NCBI RefSeq assembly: GCF_005938645.2
Contig: NZ_CP042171.1
Location: 2,542,001-2,606,000 of the forward strand
Length of the DNA: 64,000 nt
From: Pedobacter sp. KBS0701
GTDB lineage: Bacteria > Bacteroidota > Bacteroidia > Sphingobacteriales > Sphingobacteriaceae
Direction of reading: 5' to 3'
A program made the translations under genes and the position numbers. Positions 46,501 to 54,526 of this stretch are shown one piece after another (position 1 is the first letter of the stretch; each line of letters starts with the position of its first letter). The notes under the pieces were generated by a model, which saw only the letters and a program-made list of their open reading frames with translations, searched no databases and was not told where the DNA came from.

Positions 46501-47288
46501 CCAAAATAATTCACAGGTGTCTTGGCCTGGTATACAAAATTAAGCTCCTCAGTACGGTTGGCATTAACGATCCTGCTGCATTTAAAGCCTGTTCTTATTG
46601 CATCTGTAAGTTCCGTAAATTTCTGAGCATAATTATCGGTACTGAGAACTCCTTTCCCGCCAAAATAGTAAGTCGTGCCATCGGTATCCACAATGGTAAA
46701 CTCGCCGGCCGAATAACTGATCTTCAGGTATTCAAAAGGAACAGGTACAATACCATAGCCGGTACCATTCTCGTTTTTGATAAAATAAAATGACCCGCTT
46801 TTGTTGAGCAGCTGATAGTTAAACTTGTCAGGCATCCCATCGCTTTCTCCAATTGCCAAACGGTAGGCGCTGCCCACGTTCATAGGTGAAGTGTTGCATT
46901 CCGGGCAACTCGGGTTATAATAACCTATATCCTCGTTGTAGATATAGCCACCAGGAGCCAGATCATCGGTCCCGTTAACCGTACGGGTAATCTGGATATC
47001 TGCACTTAATGACCAGCCCAGTCCCGATCGGGTAGCCCGCTCGTTGGTTTTAAAGCCACCGGCATGATAACTTAGGGTAATGGGCAAACTCAGCCCGCCA
47101 GCCTGAAGCGTGTACAAAGGCACTGAAATATCAGGCACGCCTGTATTAAAATTGACAGGATAGTTGACCATTTTGGCCAGCGCGGCAGCTTCAGGGGAAA
47201 CCGGTATTTTAGGCTGTGCCAATACCAGGGTTCCCAGTGCACACAGCACAAAAAAGGGAACCACCTTAAAAAAAGGAGTTAACTTCAT
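43578..47288 (-). CDS. Secreted YD-repeat/SpvB-like protein (copy 1)
   Basis: A 1236-residue exported protein with a signal peptide (through GTLVLAQ, about residue 25). The N-terminal region (ISVPLYTLQAGGLSLPITLSYHAGGFKT, then ATRSGLGWSLSADIQITRTV) is the hallmark of SpvB/TcB-like YD-repeat proteins of Bacteroidetes; later parts show scattered YD-like repeats (YFSYDDYGRLLTIRDHQQH near residue 1045). It has no Rhs core cut-off motif and no variable toxin tip. It precedes the toxin-bearing Rhs gene, as a possible shell or delivery partner (inference). Identical copy at 54527-58237. Confidence 0.82.
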   Translation of the reverse strand: MKLTPFFKVVPFFVLCALGTLVLAQPKIPVSPEAAALAKMVNYPVNFNTGVPDISVPLYTLQAGGLSLPITLSYHAGGFKTNERATRSGLGWSLSADIQITRTVNGTDDLAPGGYIYNEDIGYYNPSCPECNTSPMNVGSAYRLAIGESDGMPDKFNYQLLNKSGSFYFIKNENGTGYGIVPVPFEYLKISYSAGEFTIVDTDGTTYYFGGKGVLSTDNYAQKFTELTDAIRTGFKCSRIVNANRTEELNFVYQAKTPVNYFGGQQSIQYTNNPNPCELLESYSSYATHSWVQAHYPGLSDYDQLMSNVPGYGLSSPRYLENFGNGQLVFHLPDVNGTTAQDHVYTSNNGGAGVKINRGLALTQINFRTGSVVLNGTDALNSIQVKNASGEEVKTINFYQTKQYPTSSSVFSSYQEFLNNGTRYLDSVEFVAGGKRFDTYKFQYINKYCFGDHLLGKDVWGYPNVFTSNWSSTNVMAIRKTDIVQRYYRSLQYSCADYVDNVVFSIGSTQGNVESTDETPLYAGMLRRVVYPTGGYLDFEYEANSTRIAPATDNADLVAMTGGLRIKTISQYDGISNKPASYKYYRYGELEEGTGLLINNPYQEYDATNRSFKPYHYKQKTAYVVNASQSCVQPECMSIPGIEDMTTYIPSSSLDYTYPNGAPIYYTKVTEYNQDFGKMTGKKVYTFYQPNDFGGLGRFFNESRIPETNIDVLRTDGLMGQPSSIADYAYKNGSFSLAHLKAFTYYKFSRPMQIRVAYSFQKINFGAHSFLYQNRSGLSFQNGSYSLPDIFTAGQYSLPVAKLLPATEMERWYSGENDYVQTTTAYEYGNTTYPQPTKIITTGKNNGTVSKVLKYAYNFTGDAVCDTMKNRNMIAQPIEEISYSRSDNNGTDVETARTKTVYAALNLGWHILPSAVLKSVGGAPLETVMTFDQYGSHENVLQLTEKNSVVKSYLWDSQEVYPIVEVKGANYSDASAASGSAGYAVNAASASAIKSLGSTIQSALPNSMVSTYAYKPMVGVTVLTGPDERSKYFSYDDYGRLLTIRDHQQHILKKHEYILAKTPVLANHYFTYNNPMMLTFNAFGSDNIRRMVSARQSALRYTNPTSSLTANGGAENELNDVWYSIAGGVVDLSRPEANVKLRLNTWPSGGPIPTAVYLDLIRDGNIMVSKRIPYRTPTSSFEELYVEPGTYQVSIRYETNYNGSLCRLTIGNNAVRTGDTLNLQAGSTYDCILFSN

Positions 47289-47846
47289 TTTTGAAAGAAT
47301 GAGATGGAAAGAAAATTATACGGTATGGTAAGTCTGGATTGAAATCCTGAAATCGGCTTCCGCAAGGTAAGCAGAATGGTGAAAATCGGTTATAGCGAAC
47401 ATGAGAAAGTAATTTAGTATGGATTATTTATATTCCAAATTTGAGTAGAAGAAACTAAATTATATGATCATATTTTAACCCGTCATAGTTGTTTTTTAAC
47501 ATTTTTTTTTAAAAGTTTTATCTCAGTAAACATTTAGCTTGAGCTAGACTTTATTAACCATTACTGTTTATTAAATAAAGAAATCTTTTAATCTTCATAA
47601 CACTGGTTCTGCTTGCTTCAAATTAGATTTTAATCTTGTAATTACGCTAATTACTTACGAACGTAGGTGTTTCTTTTTGATCTGAAGAGGGTTATCCATG
47701 CATATATATGACGGACAAATTTTGAACAAAAATTTATATGCTTATGAAATGATCCAAAAACAGCACTGCGGAAAAGAAGTCAATATATTTTGATTTTGAA
47801 AAAATATCTCTCGGAATATTTAGATACCTGAGAAGCTGTAGCCCCT
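47289..47846. other. Intergenic leader of the YD/Rhs cassette, copy 1
   Basis: A 558-bp AT-rich gap between the gspF fragment and the YD-repeat gene, identical to 58238-58795. I found no gene and no clear TAnnTTTG element. Its length suggests the YD/Rhs cassette has its own promoter here, which would keep copy 1 expressed even though it is cut off from the secretion-gene operon. Confidence 0.5.
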
Positions 47847-48218
47847 TTAAAAAGTACTGCTCATCTGGAACATCGGCAGATACATCGCAATCAATATTAC
47901 CCCTACTACCAAACCTAAAAAGATAATGATCAAAGGTTCCAGCAGTCCGCTGATCGCATTGGTCTTATATTCCACTTCCTCGGTATACTGCTGGGACAGC
48001 TGCTCAAAGAAATGCTCCAGCTTGTTCACCTCTTCCGCTATTCGGATCATCTGAATAAACTTGGCCGGATAAAAGTCATATTTGGACAGGGCGCTAGACA
48101 AACTGCTACCCAAAAGAATATCCTCCTGCGCCAGCCTGAGCGACCGCTCCACCGGATAAAAGGTAATCATCTGCCGCACCAGTTCCAGTGCCTGAAGCAA
48201 TGGAGTATTGGTCTCGGT
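47847..48218 (-). pseudogene. Truncated gspF (C-terminal third)
   Basis: The last 123 codons of the GspF/PilC-like protein are present, identical to the end of the complete gene at 58796-59935, but the frame stops matching at the duplication edge (48218). The first two thirds, including the N-terminal cytoplasmic domain and first membrane segment, are missing. An internal ATG at 48200 could start a 117-residue protein, but that would lack most of the fold. It is the scar of the tandem duplication. Confidence 0.9.
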
Positions 48219-48648
48219 AAGTGCTATTATTATTTATACAAGGCATTCGAGAAATGGCAGTTTACGACTTCTTTTACAGACAGGTTACCTGGCAACATAA
48301 GAGATACCGGTCTCTTTGAAAACTTCCATAACTCCAAACTACTGGCACTTGCTTTCTTAGCCATTTCCCTTCTTGGTGCAAAGGGACGGAAGGATAAAAA
48401 GATGGATTACAGGACAGCAATGGCCTACCTGATCACGGGATTATTGCTTTTCTTCTGCTCTGCACTGGCTTTGATTCCAAAGATGGATGTCTTTATACAG
48501 GCCATCATCTATGTAGCCATACTGAGCATTGGCTTTATGCTTATGCTCTCCGGTGGAACGCTCCTTACAAGGATTATTAAGGACAGATTAAGATGACATC
48601 TTCAATTCGGACAACGAAACCTTCCCTCAGGAAGAACGGTTGCTGGAG
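48219..48648 (+). pseudogene. Fragment of a conjugative coupling protein (YWFCY/TraG-MobC type), frameshifted
   Basis: Plus-strand sequence starting exactly at the duplication edge encodes CYYYLYKAFEKWQF, then GLFENFHNSKLLALAFLAIS, LLGAKGRKDKK and further membrane segments, the N-terminal YWFCY membrane domain of Bacteroidetes VirD4-like coupling proteins. The first about 25 codons are missing. After DRLR a stop appears (48594-48596), but a shifted frame continues with DDIFNSDNETFPQEERLLE, the segment that normally follows, so a small indel (one inserted or two lost bases) broke the gene. Similarity ends near 48648; the nucleotide-binding domain is absent. It is a remnant of a mobile element. 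Confidence 0.75.
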
Positions 48649-48678
48649 AGTTTGCGCACATGCCGGGCGCACATAACA

Positions 48679-48705
48679 AAGCCCAGCAGTTTTACTGCTG
48701 GGCTT
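48679..48705. terminator. Strong hairpin between immunity gene B and the element remnant
   Basis: AAGCCCAGCAG (48679-48689) pairs perfectly with CTGCTGGGCTT (48695-48705) around a 5-nt loop. The T-run is weak, but position and stability suggest a terminator for the leftward Rhs-B/immunity-B transcript. Confidence 0.6.
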
Positions 48706-48759
48706 GCTGTAATTCCATTATTTCTCACACGCGACACGCGTGCGCCAGCTTTGGGATTC

Positions 48760-49086
48760 TTATAACATCCTAATGTCGTCTATACTATACTTTTTTGCAT
48801 TTGAATTATTAATAGTACATTTCAATGTTAAGTCACTTTTCATTCCATCAAACCATAAATAAAAATCTACACTAACCTCTTTAGGATCATCTGTCGGATA
48901 AATACTGATTTCTTCAAACGAATTATTTGGTGGCATAGTCATCCTTCCATAGCCGCTTAACGCTTGTCTCATTTCTTCAACAGTTATCCTCTGCTCAAGA
49001 TCATTCGACCACAAAAGATCTAATTCACCTGCGACCAACAAGGAAACGATATATTTTAGTTTGTCTATAATAAAGCTATCTTTCAT
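48760..49086 (-). CDS. Putative immunity protein for Rhs toxin B (DUF7668-like)
   Basis: A 108-residue soluble protein starting 1 bp after the stop of Rhs copy B. The pattern VSLLVAGELDLL near the N-terminus, then VEEMRQALSGYGRMTMPP, and the ending SDLTLKCTINNSNAKKYSID with DIRML resembles the DUF7668 family, which is common beside polymorphic toxins; this assignment is from memory of the motif and needs a profile search. It is unrelated to the putative immunity protein of copy A. Expected role: neutralise the AHHII-bearing tip of Rhs B inside the producing cell. Confidence 0.62.
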   Translation of the reverse strand: MKDSFIIDKLKYIVSLLVAGELDLLWSNDLEQRITVEEMRQALSGYGRMTMPPNNSFEEISIYPTDDPKEVSVDFYLWFDGMKSDLTLKCTINNSNAKKYSIDDIRML

Positions 49087-49087
49087 G

Positions 49088-52000
49088 TTATTTTCTAGTA
49101 TATGGAAACCTAGTAGTAGTATTTGGTGTTACATTTATGCTATTGAAATAGGAATTCGACCGTCTTATAGCTTCTTTGGCATCTGCCGGAGATAATCCAG
49201 CAGCACGTAATGCTCGATAACCAATATTCATCTCTGATTTAAAATTTCCTCCGTCCCCTAGTGCGCGTCGTTCTCTCTGGGTAACCGTTGCAAGATTATG
49301 TGGTGTTCCTGCTGTTGTTGATGGCCCCTCCAAATGAATGGCAGGCCCATCAACTGTCTTATAGCCTGGAAGATCTCTCACAGCTGCATCTTGTATTATA
49401 TGATGTGCATCCTTTACTGTTCCTCTTAATGTGCCATATGATCCAAAAAGTCTTTCTCCCAAATACACTGCACCTTTTTTTAAAGCACTACCCGCAACAA
49501 AAGGTATCACAGCTCCCAAAACCGAACTGACTTTATCTACCGTGGTAGCAGGAGTTTCATCAATATTTATTGCGCCTGAACCTCTAGTTATAGTTGTTGC
49601 TATTACAGTAGCATCGTTAATGTCGGTAAAACTCAATAACTTTTGAGGTAACTCCTTAAATCCTTTTGTGATATCAAACCCAATGAAACCTATTTCCCTA
49701 GACATCGACATTCCACAGCTTCCATCGCATGGGTGATCTGGGCAGTTGCCGTCAGGATCAATCAGATTTATGGGATTGTTCCAAGCATAGGCATATGGTG
49801 ATTTATTGATTTGTACATCTTTATTGGCTAATGCATCCACCACATTCCACCTTCCAATCACCGGGTCGTAGAACCTTGCGCCGTAATCGTACATCTTCTC
49901 CTGGTCCTGTTTCTCCTTGCCATTGTACTGGAATTTGTTCTCAACACCTACCACATTCCGCTGGATGTCCAGTCCAAAAGCATAATAATCCGTCTCCTGG
50001 ATCTTTCTTGCCACACCTCCACTGATATCAAAGTACACCCTTCCATTACCAAGATGGTCTGTCAGCGTATGTTCGTAACTATAGCTCGTCGCACTAATCC
50101 GCCTCACCCTGCCGGTCTCCGTCGCCACATACTTCAGGTCACCATCTTCATACTGGATACCGCTAATATACTCATTATTTACATTGGCATTTCCGGTAAC
50201 CAGTTTTTTTAATTTAGTTCCGTTTGCATCATAGATATAGGTGATCACTGCACCGTTTGCATTGATATTGGTTGGCAGGTTCAGGTGGTTGTAGTCCATA
50301 TTGGATAGGTTGTTGGCCGCATTGGTGGCATTTGTACGGGAGTTCATATTGCCATTGGCATCGTATCCATAACTGGTAGTTCCCGTAAGCTGAAACGAAC
50401 CTGAGGTATTGGCATTCGCATCTGCAACACTGTTCAGCCTATTGCCCGTATAACTGTAAGTCAGCTGGTCCACAGTAGCCGCGAGTGATTTTCGCTGGAG
50501 ACTGGTGATGTTCCCCATCTCGCTGTAGGTAATGCTTTCATCATTACCATCATGGCTCTGTGCGCTGAGTAGCCTGTTCATCCGGTCGTAAGTATAAGTA
50601 TACTGCTTGTTGACCACTGTATTAGTGCCCCATTTCTGCTGGCTGATGTTCCCGTTGTACTGTGGCACCAGCCCGGTAGAATCCAGCTCATACTTCAGCT
50701 CCTGGGTAAACAGTGGTGCCGCCTGCACGCTTAGCCATCCACGCGGATTGTACCGGTACTTTACCGTCTGGGCAAAACTTGCCCCCTCATCCGTACTGTG
50801 CAGGCCTTTGGCCAGCTGCTGCCCGATTTCATTATAACTATCCTTCGAAAGGTAGACCAAAGGGTTAGTCGTGGCATCATTGTCGCCGGTACGCTGTTTG
50901 GCAGAAATCTTCCTCCCGGTGTGGTCATAGCCATACTCATTGTACACATAAAGCTTTTGTGTCCCTGCAACATAGTGCTTCCTCGTACTGCTGACGATTT
51001 CCCCCGCAAAGTTATATTCAAAGGTATTCTGGTCATAACTGCTGGCCGATACCACACCGCCCTTGTAATGCTGCTGCCAGCTTCTTGCTATCCGTCCATC
51101 CTCATCATAATAGTTCACCGTCCATAAATAGGTGTCGGTAGTGCCCAATACCAGCGTCTTGGCTGCGGTGAGCAGCCCTCTTGTTTTATTGCTGTAACTG
51201 CTGCTCTGGTTGTCAGGAAGGCCCGGAATGTTATAATTGTCATAATAATTAACCACATAAGGCCTTAGGTTGGGAACGTACGATGGACAGCTCAGATTAT
51301 TATAGCCATGGTAATTTGTCGCGGTATTGTCGCGGGTTTCCCAGTATGGAACAAGGGTATTCACGGTACCCTGCACTTCGGCACGGCTTCCATGATGGCC
51401 AATCTCTATACCCGTCATCACTGTTCGTCCCATGGCATCATACTTCACAAAGCTCCTGATCGCCCCGGCCCGCTGCACGGCATCCTGGGTAAAAACAACC
51501 TGATCAAGCGGATTGTAGATCATTTCCTCCCAGCTCTTACCCGGGAGCTTTTTCTCGATCAGACGATTCCGGCTGTCGTACCGGTACTGGTAACAGAAAT
51601 TGTCCAGCGCCGTGGCATCAGGAATACCACCATCGGGATTGGCACCCGGAGGCAGCACAAAGCAGAGGTCACCCAGGTCATCATAAACATAATAGGTCGA
51701 AAGGGTTTGCAGGGTGCCGCCTGGCATTTTATTGAAACTGCGCTTCAGTACCACATGCCCTTCCTTATCCTTATATTCATAGCTGCAACCGGCCCTGCCA
51801 TCGCTTTCCGACCAGTTTTCATCTTTAGTGATCGTCAGGAATAAGGTATTGTAAGACAACGTCCCGTTTTCGGTCAGGCTGCGCAGGTGCTGCTGTCCGG
51901 CAGTCGTATTGATGATGGCCTCATAGCGCCTGATATCCCCGTCCTGCTGCCCCTGGTAAAAGTGTCCGGTGTATTCGATCTTCACGGTATGCCCCTGCCC

Positions 52001-54124
52001 GGGTTGCCACACCTCTCCGGGAGCCCCCTGTTCAATAACTCTTGACAGTGGTGAGGATTCATAATTGGATATCGAAACGGGAAAGCCTGTAGCCACATGG
52101 TCTCCCGCAGATGGCGCGTAGAAGTTCTTCTGCGCACTGTTGTCATAACCCGAACTGCCTTTTAAAGCATCACTCCGGTAAGCGCCAGGTGTCCCTGCAC
52201 TGCTGGTATAAGGCAGGTATTTGATCGCCTCACGCCCAAACTCATCATAGGCTATCGGCTGCACCACATCTTTTCCGGTAGGACTGGCACCAACGTTTAT
52301 GTTCTGCATCAGCCTGCCCAGTCCATCGAAATACTGTACCTGACGGTTTACGTTGGCAATGCTGGATCCGGGAAGACTGGCCTCATCATCAAGGGCAGTA
52401 CGCGGGATATAAGTATACACAGCATTGTAATTGGAATTCGAGCTATTGGAAGTTCCCGCTACCGCCAGTGTAAAAGTGAAACTGCTGCTACCGCTGCCAT
52501 TGGCGGCGGTAACGGTATAGCTGGTGACAGGCGATAAAGTGGCAGGCGTTCCGGTGATCTCGCCGGTGATGCTGTTCAAAGCCAGGCCTGCCGGTAGTGC
52601 AGGAGTAATCGTATAACTTCCCCATTGCAGCCAGCGTACCGCATAGCTACCGGTCTGGGCCACGTACAGCGAATTGCCGCGGGCGCTGAGCCCATAAGGG
52701 GAACTGAAACGGATGGCACTTCCCAGGCCATTAACCGTTCCTGCACTTGCATTGCCCGCAAAAGTGCTCACTACGCCCTGAAGGCTGACCTTCCTGATCA
52801 TATTGTTCTGCAGGTCGGCCACGTACAGGTTGCCATCCCCTGCCAGCGCAACACCGTTTACCTGGTTAAAGCTCGCTGAATTGCCATTCCCGTCGGCATA
52901 ACCTGAACTTCCGTTGCCTGCCAGCGTACTTACCGTACCATTGGTAGCAATCTTCCTTACCGCATGGTTCAGCCGGTCGGCCACATACAGGTTTCCCTGC
53001 GCATCAGCACAAAGCCCCATAGGATTGCGGAAACTGGCCGACGAAGCTGAACCGTCTGTCAGTCCGGCTGCCCCGTTTCCGGCATAGGTACTCACATTTC
53101 CTGTGGAAAGTTCGATCTTGCGGATGCGGTGGTTGGAATAATCGGCCACATACAGGTTCCCCTGCCCATCCAGGGCCAGCCCGATGGGGCTGCTAAAGCT
53201 GGCAGCGTTACCATTCCCGTTGGCATAGCCAGCGCTACCACTGCCGGCCAGGGTACTCACCACACCGCCCGGGGTAATTTTACGAATGCGGTGGTTTTGC
53301 TGATCGGAAACATACACATTGCCTGTAGCATCTACGGTTAGTGCCGAAGGGTGTTTGAAAGATGCCGCGGTCCCCGTACCATCTGCCGACCCCTCACTGC
53401 CACTACCGGCCAGGGTACTCACCCCACCTGCAGCAGTGATCTTCAGGATCCGCTGGTTCCCCGCATCGGCCACATATACATTGCCCTGGCTATCGGTAGC
53501 AGTACCTAAAGGGTTATTTAAAGTATTGCTGCCAGACATAGTAGAGGCTTGTACCTCTGCAGGGACCGCGCCACCATTATTGGTCGGAACTATGCTAACT
53601 GCCGTACCTACTGCCGCTGTAATGCTGGCAGATGGATAACTGATATTCGGAGAGGTCCCTCCCGTTGCCATTACGTTCATCGACAGTACAATGGTCCCCG
53701 TGTTGCTCCCATAACCTTCCACTGCCAGGTAATAGGTACCACTGCTGGTAAAGGAATAAGCCAGGTGAGACCGTGTACCACAATCTTCCGAATCATCCTG
53801 GTAGGTAATCTCACTGGCTGAAGCGTTCAAAATGTGGATATAGGTATCAAAATTACTCTGGCACAGGGAAAAATCAATCGTTACCGGGGCACTGACCACG
53901 AAACGGTAATACACTTCAGGACTGGGCTGCCCTATGCTGTTGATATAGGTGGTATTGCCCGAAGAGCTGCTGTTGCGTGTATCGTTAAAGCTGCCGCCAC
54001 CAGGGCCAAAATTGCCTGCGTTGATGGGCGAAGAGGGCGTAGCCCCTGTTTGTGCCTGTCCCGAAGCGGATAGCAGGCACAAGAGTAAGGTAATGCAGAA
54101 TATGCCGTTTAAGAGTCGTTTCAT
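49088..54124 (-). CDS. NHL/Rhs (YD-repeat) protein with toxin-like tip B
   Basis: A 1678-residue secreted Rhs-type protein with the same architecture as copy A (signal peptide, PPC-like domain, six NHL repeats, Ig-like domain, DUF6443-like segment, YD repeats, Rhs core). It is identical to copy A up to residue 1314; the next roughly 115 residues are related but diverged, and after DPDG (about 1456) the tip is unrelated. The tip (about 220 residues) has a hydrophobic segment (VSSVLGAVIPFVAGSALKKG) and a module beginning VKDAHHIIQDAAVRDLPGY, then GTPHNLATVTQRER. The paired histidines suggest an HNH/endonuclease-VII-like nuclease, not proven. The immunity gene follows 1 bp downstream. Confidence 0.88.
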   Translation of the reverse strand: MKRLLNGIFCITLLLCLLSASGQAQTGATPSSPINAGNFGPGGGSFNDTRNSSSSGNTTYINSIGQPSPEVYYRFVVSAPVTIDFSLCQSNFDTYIHILNASASEITYQDDSEDCGTRSHLAYSFTSSGTYYLAVEGYGSNTGTIVLSMNVMATGGTSPNISYPSASITAAVGTAVSIVPTNNGGAVPAEVQASTMSGSNTLNNPLGTATDSQGNVYVADAGNQRILKITAAGGVSTLAGSGSEGSADGTGTAASFKHPSALTVDATGNVYVSDQQNHRIRKITPGGVVSTLAGSGSAGYANGNGNAASFSSPIGLALDGQGNLYVADYSNHRIRKIELSTGNVSTYAGNGAAGLTDGSASSASFRNPMGLCADAQGNLYVADRLNHAVRKIATNGTVSTLAGNGSSGYADGNGNSASFNQVNGVALAGDGNLYVADLQNNMIRKVSLQGVVSTFAGNASAGTVNGLGSAIRFSSPYGLSARGNSLYVAQTGSYAVRWLQWGSYTITPALPAGLALNSITGEITGTPATLSPVTSYTVTAANGSGSSSFTFTLAVAGTSNSSNSNYNAVYTYIPRTALDDEASLPGSSIANVNRQVQYFDGLGRLMQNINVGASPTGKDVVQPIAYDEFGREAIKYLPYTSSAGTPGAYRSDALKGSSGYDNSAQKNFYAPSAGDHVATGFPVSISNYESSPLSRVIEQGAPGEVWQPGQGHTVKIEYTGHFYQGQQDGDIRRYEAIINTTAGQQHLRSLTENGTLSYNTLFLTITKDENWSESDGRAGCSYEYKDKEGHVVLKRSFNKMPGGTLQTLSTYYVYDDLGDLCFVLPPGANPDGGIPDATALDNFCYQYRYDSRNRLIEKKLPGKSWEEMIYNPLDQVVFTQDAVQRAGAIRSFVKYDAMGRTVMTGIEIGHHGSRAEVQGTVNTLVPYWETRDNTATNYHGYNNLSCPSYVPNLRPYVVNYYDNYNIPGLPDNQSSSYSNKTRGLLTAAKTLVLGTTDTYLWTVNYYDEDGRIARSWQQHYKGGVVSASSYDQNTFEYNFAGEIVSSTRKHYVAGTQKLYVYNEYGYDHTGRKISAKQRTGDNDATTNPLVYLSKDSYNEIGQQLAKGLHSTDEGASFAQTVKYRYNPRGWLSVQAAPLFTQELKYELDSTGLVPQYNGNISQQKWGTNTVVNKQYTYTYDRMNRLLSAQSHDGNDESITYSEMGNITSLQRKSLAATVDQLTYSYTGNRLNSVADANANTSGSFQLTGTTSYGYDANGNMNSRTNATNAANNLSNMDYNHLNLPTNINANGAVITYIYDANGTKLKKLVTGNANVNNEYISGIQYEDGDLKYVATETGRVRRISATSYSYEHTLTDHLGNGRVYFDISGGVARKIQETDYYAFGLDIQRNVVGVENKFQYNGKEKQDQEKMYDYGARFYDPVIGRWNVVDALANKDVQINKSPYAYAWNNPINLIDPDGNCPDHPCDGSCGMSMSREIGFIGFDITKGFKELPQKLLSFTDINDATVIATTITRGSGAINIDETPATTVDKVSSVLGAVIPFVAGSALKKGAVYLGERLFGSYGTLRGTVKDAHHIIQDAAVRDLPGYKTVDGPAIHLEGPSTTAGTPHNLATVTQRERRALGDGGNFKSEMNIGYRALRAAGLSPADAKEAIRRSNSYFNSINVTPNTTTRFPYTRK

Positions 54125-54138
54125 ATGCCGATGTAGAA

Positions 54139-54501
54139 TTAATGGTCTTTTTGGATTGGAGAAAACAAACGCTCGGACGGAGGGATCATCCGCTGCTGCT
54201 GGGCCAGGCTTAACAGCTTTTTCAACTGCCCGTTTTTCCGGCTCATCAGCGCATGGATTTTTTCTTTCCGTACAGCCATGCCCAGCGTGGTATCCGCCAT
54301 CAGCTGGTTCAGTTCTTTTTTATATTGATCCTGTATACTGTTTACCTGAGCAGCCTTTGCCACATCCAGACCCAGGCTTTTGCGGTAATGGTCGAGCTGG
54401 CGCTTTGCATTGCCAAGGGAATCTTTTTCCTGGGCACTGGCCCACAGGCTGCCAAGCAATAAACCGGTGGACAGGTATATCGTGATAAACAATTGTTTCA
54501 T
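54139..54501 (-). CDS. Small secreted helical protein (copy 2)
   Basis: Identical to the 120-residue protein at 43190-43552: signal peptide through SLWASAQ, then a charged helical region. It sits 14 bp upstream of Rhs B and 25 bp downstream of the YD-repeat gene. Its retention in both copies suggests it is part of the functional cassette. Function unknown. Confidence 0.75.
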   Translation of the reverse strand: MKQLFITIYLSTGLLLGSLWASAQEKDSLGNAKRQLDHYRKSLGLDVAKAAQVNSIQDQYKKELNQLMADTTLGMAVRKEKIHALMSRKNGQLKKLLSLAQQQRMIPPSERLFSPIQKDH

Positions 54502-54526
54502 ATTGAGTTGTCTTTAGCTGAATAAA

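Larger units (their letters stand above)
39233..48218. repeat. Long direct repeat, copy 1 (about 8,986 bp)
   Basis: This segment is repeated at 50182-59167 with a constant offset of 10,949 bp, and every stretch I compared is identical, including the non-coding gap. It spans most of the NHL/Rhs gene, the 120-aa gene, the whole YD-repeat gene and the C-terminal third of gspF. The right edge is sharp (GTCTCGGT is shared, then the sequences diverge at 48219/59168). The left edge grades into about 340 bp of related but diverged sequence before the unrelated toxin tips. Confidence 0.93.

Noticed and set aside
48012..48218. Start of the 194-aa plus-strand frame 48012-48596
   Set aside because: The first part is antisense to the gspF fragment and also occurs in the intact copy as a shadow; only the part from 48219 onward resembles a real protein.
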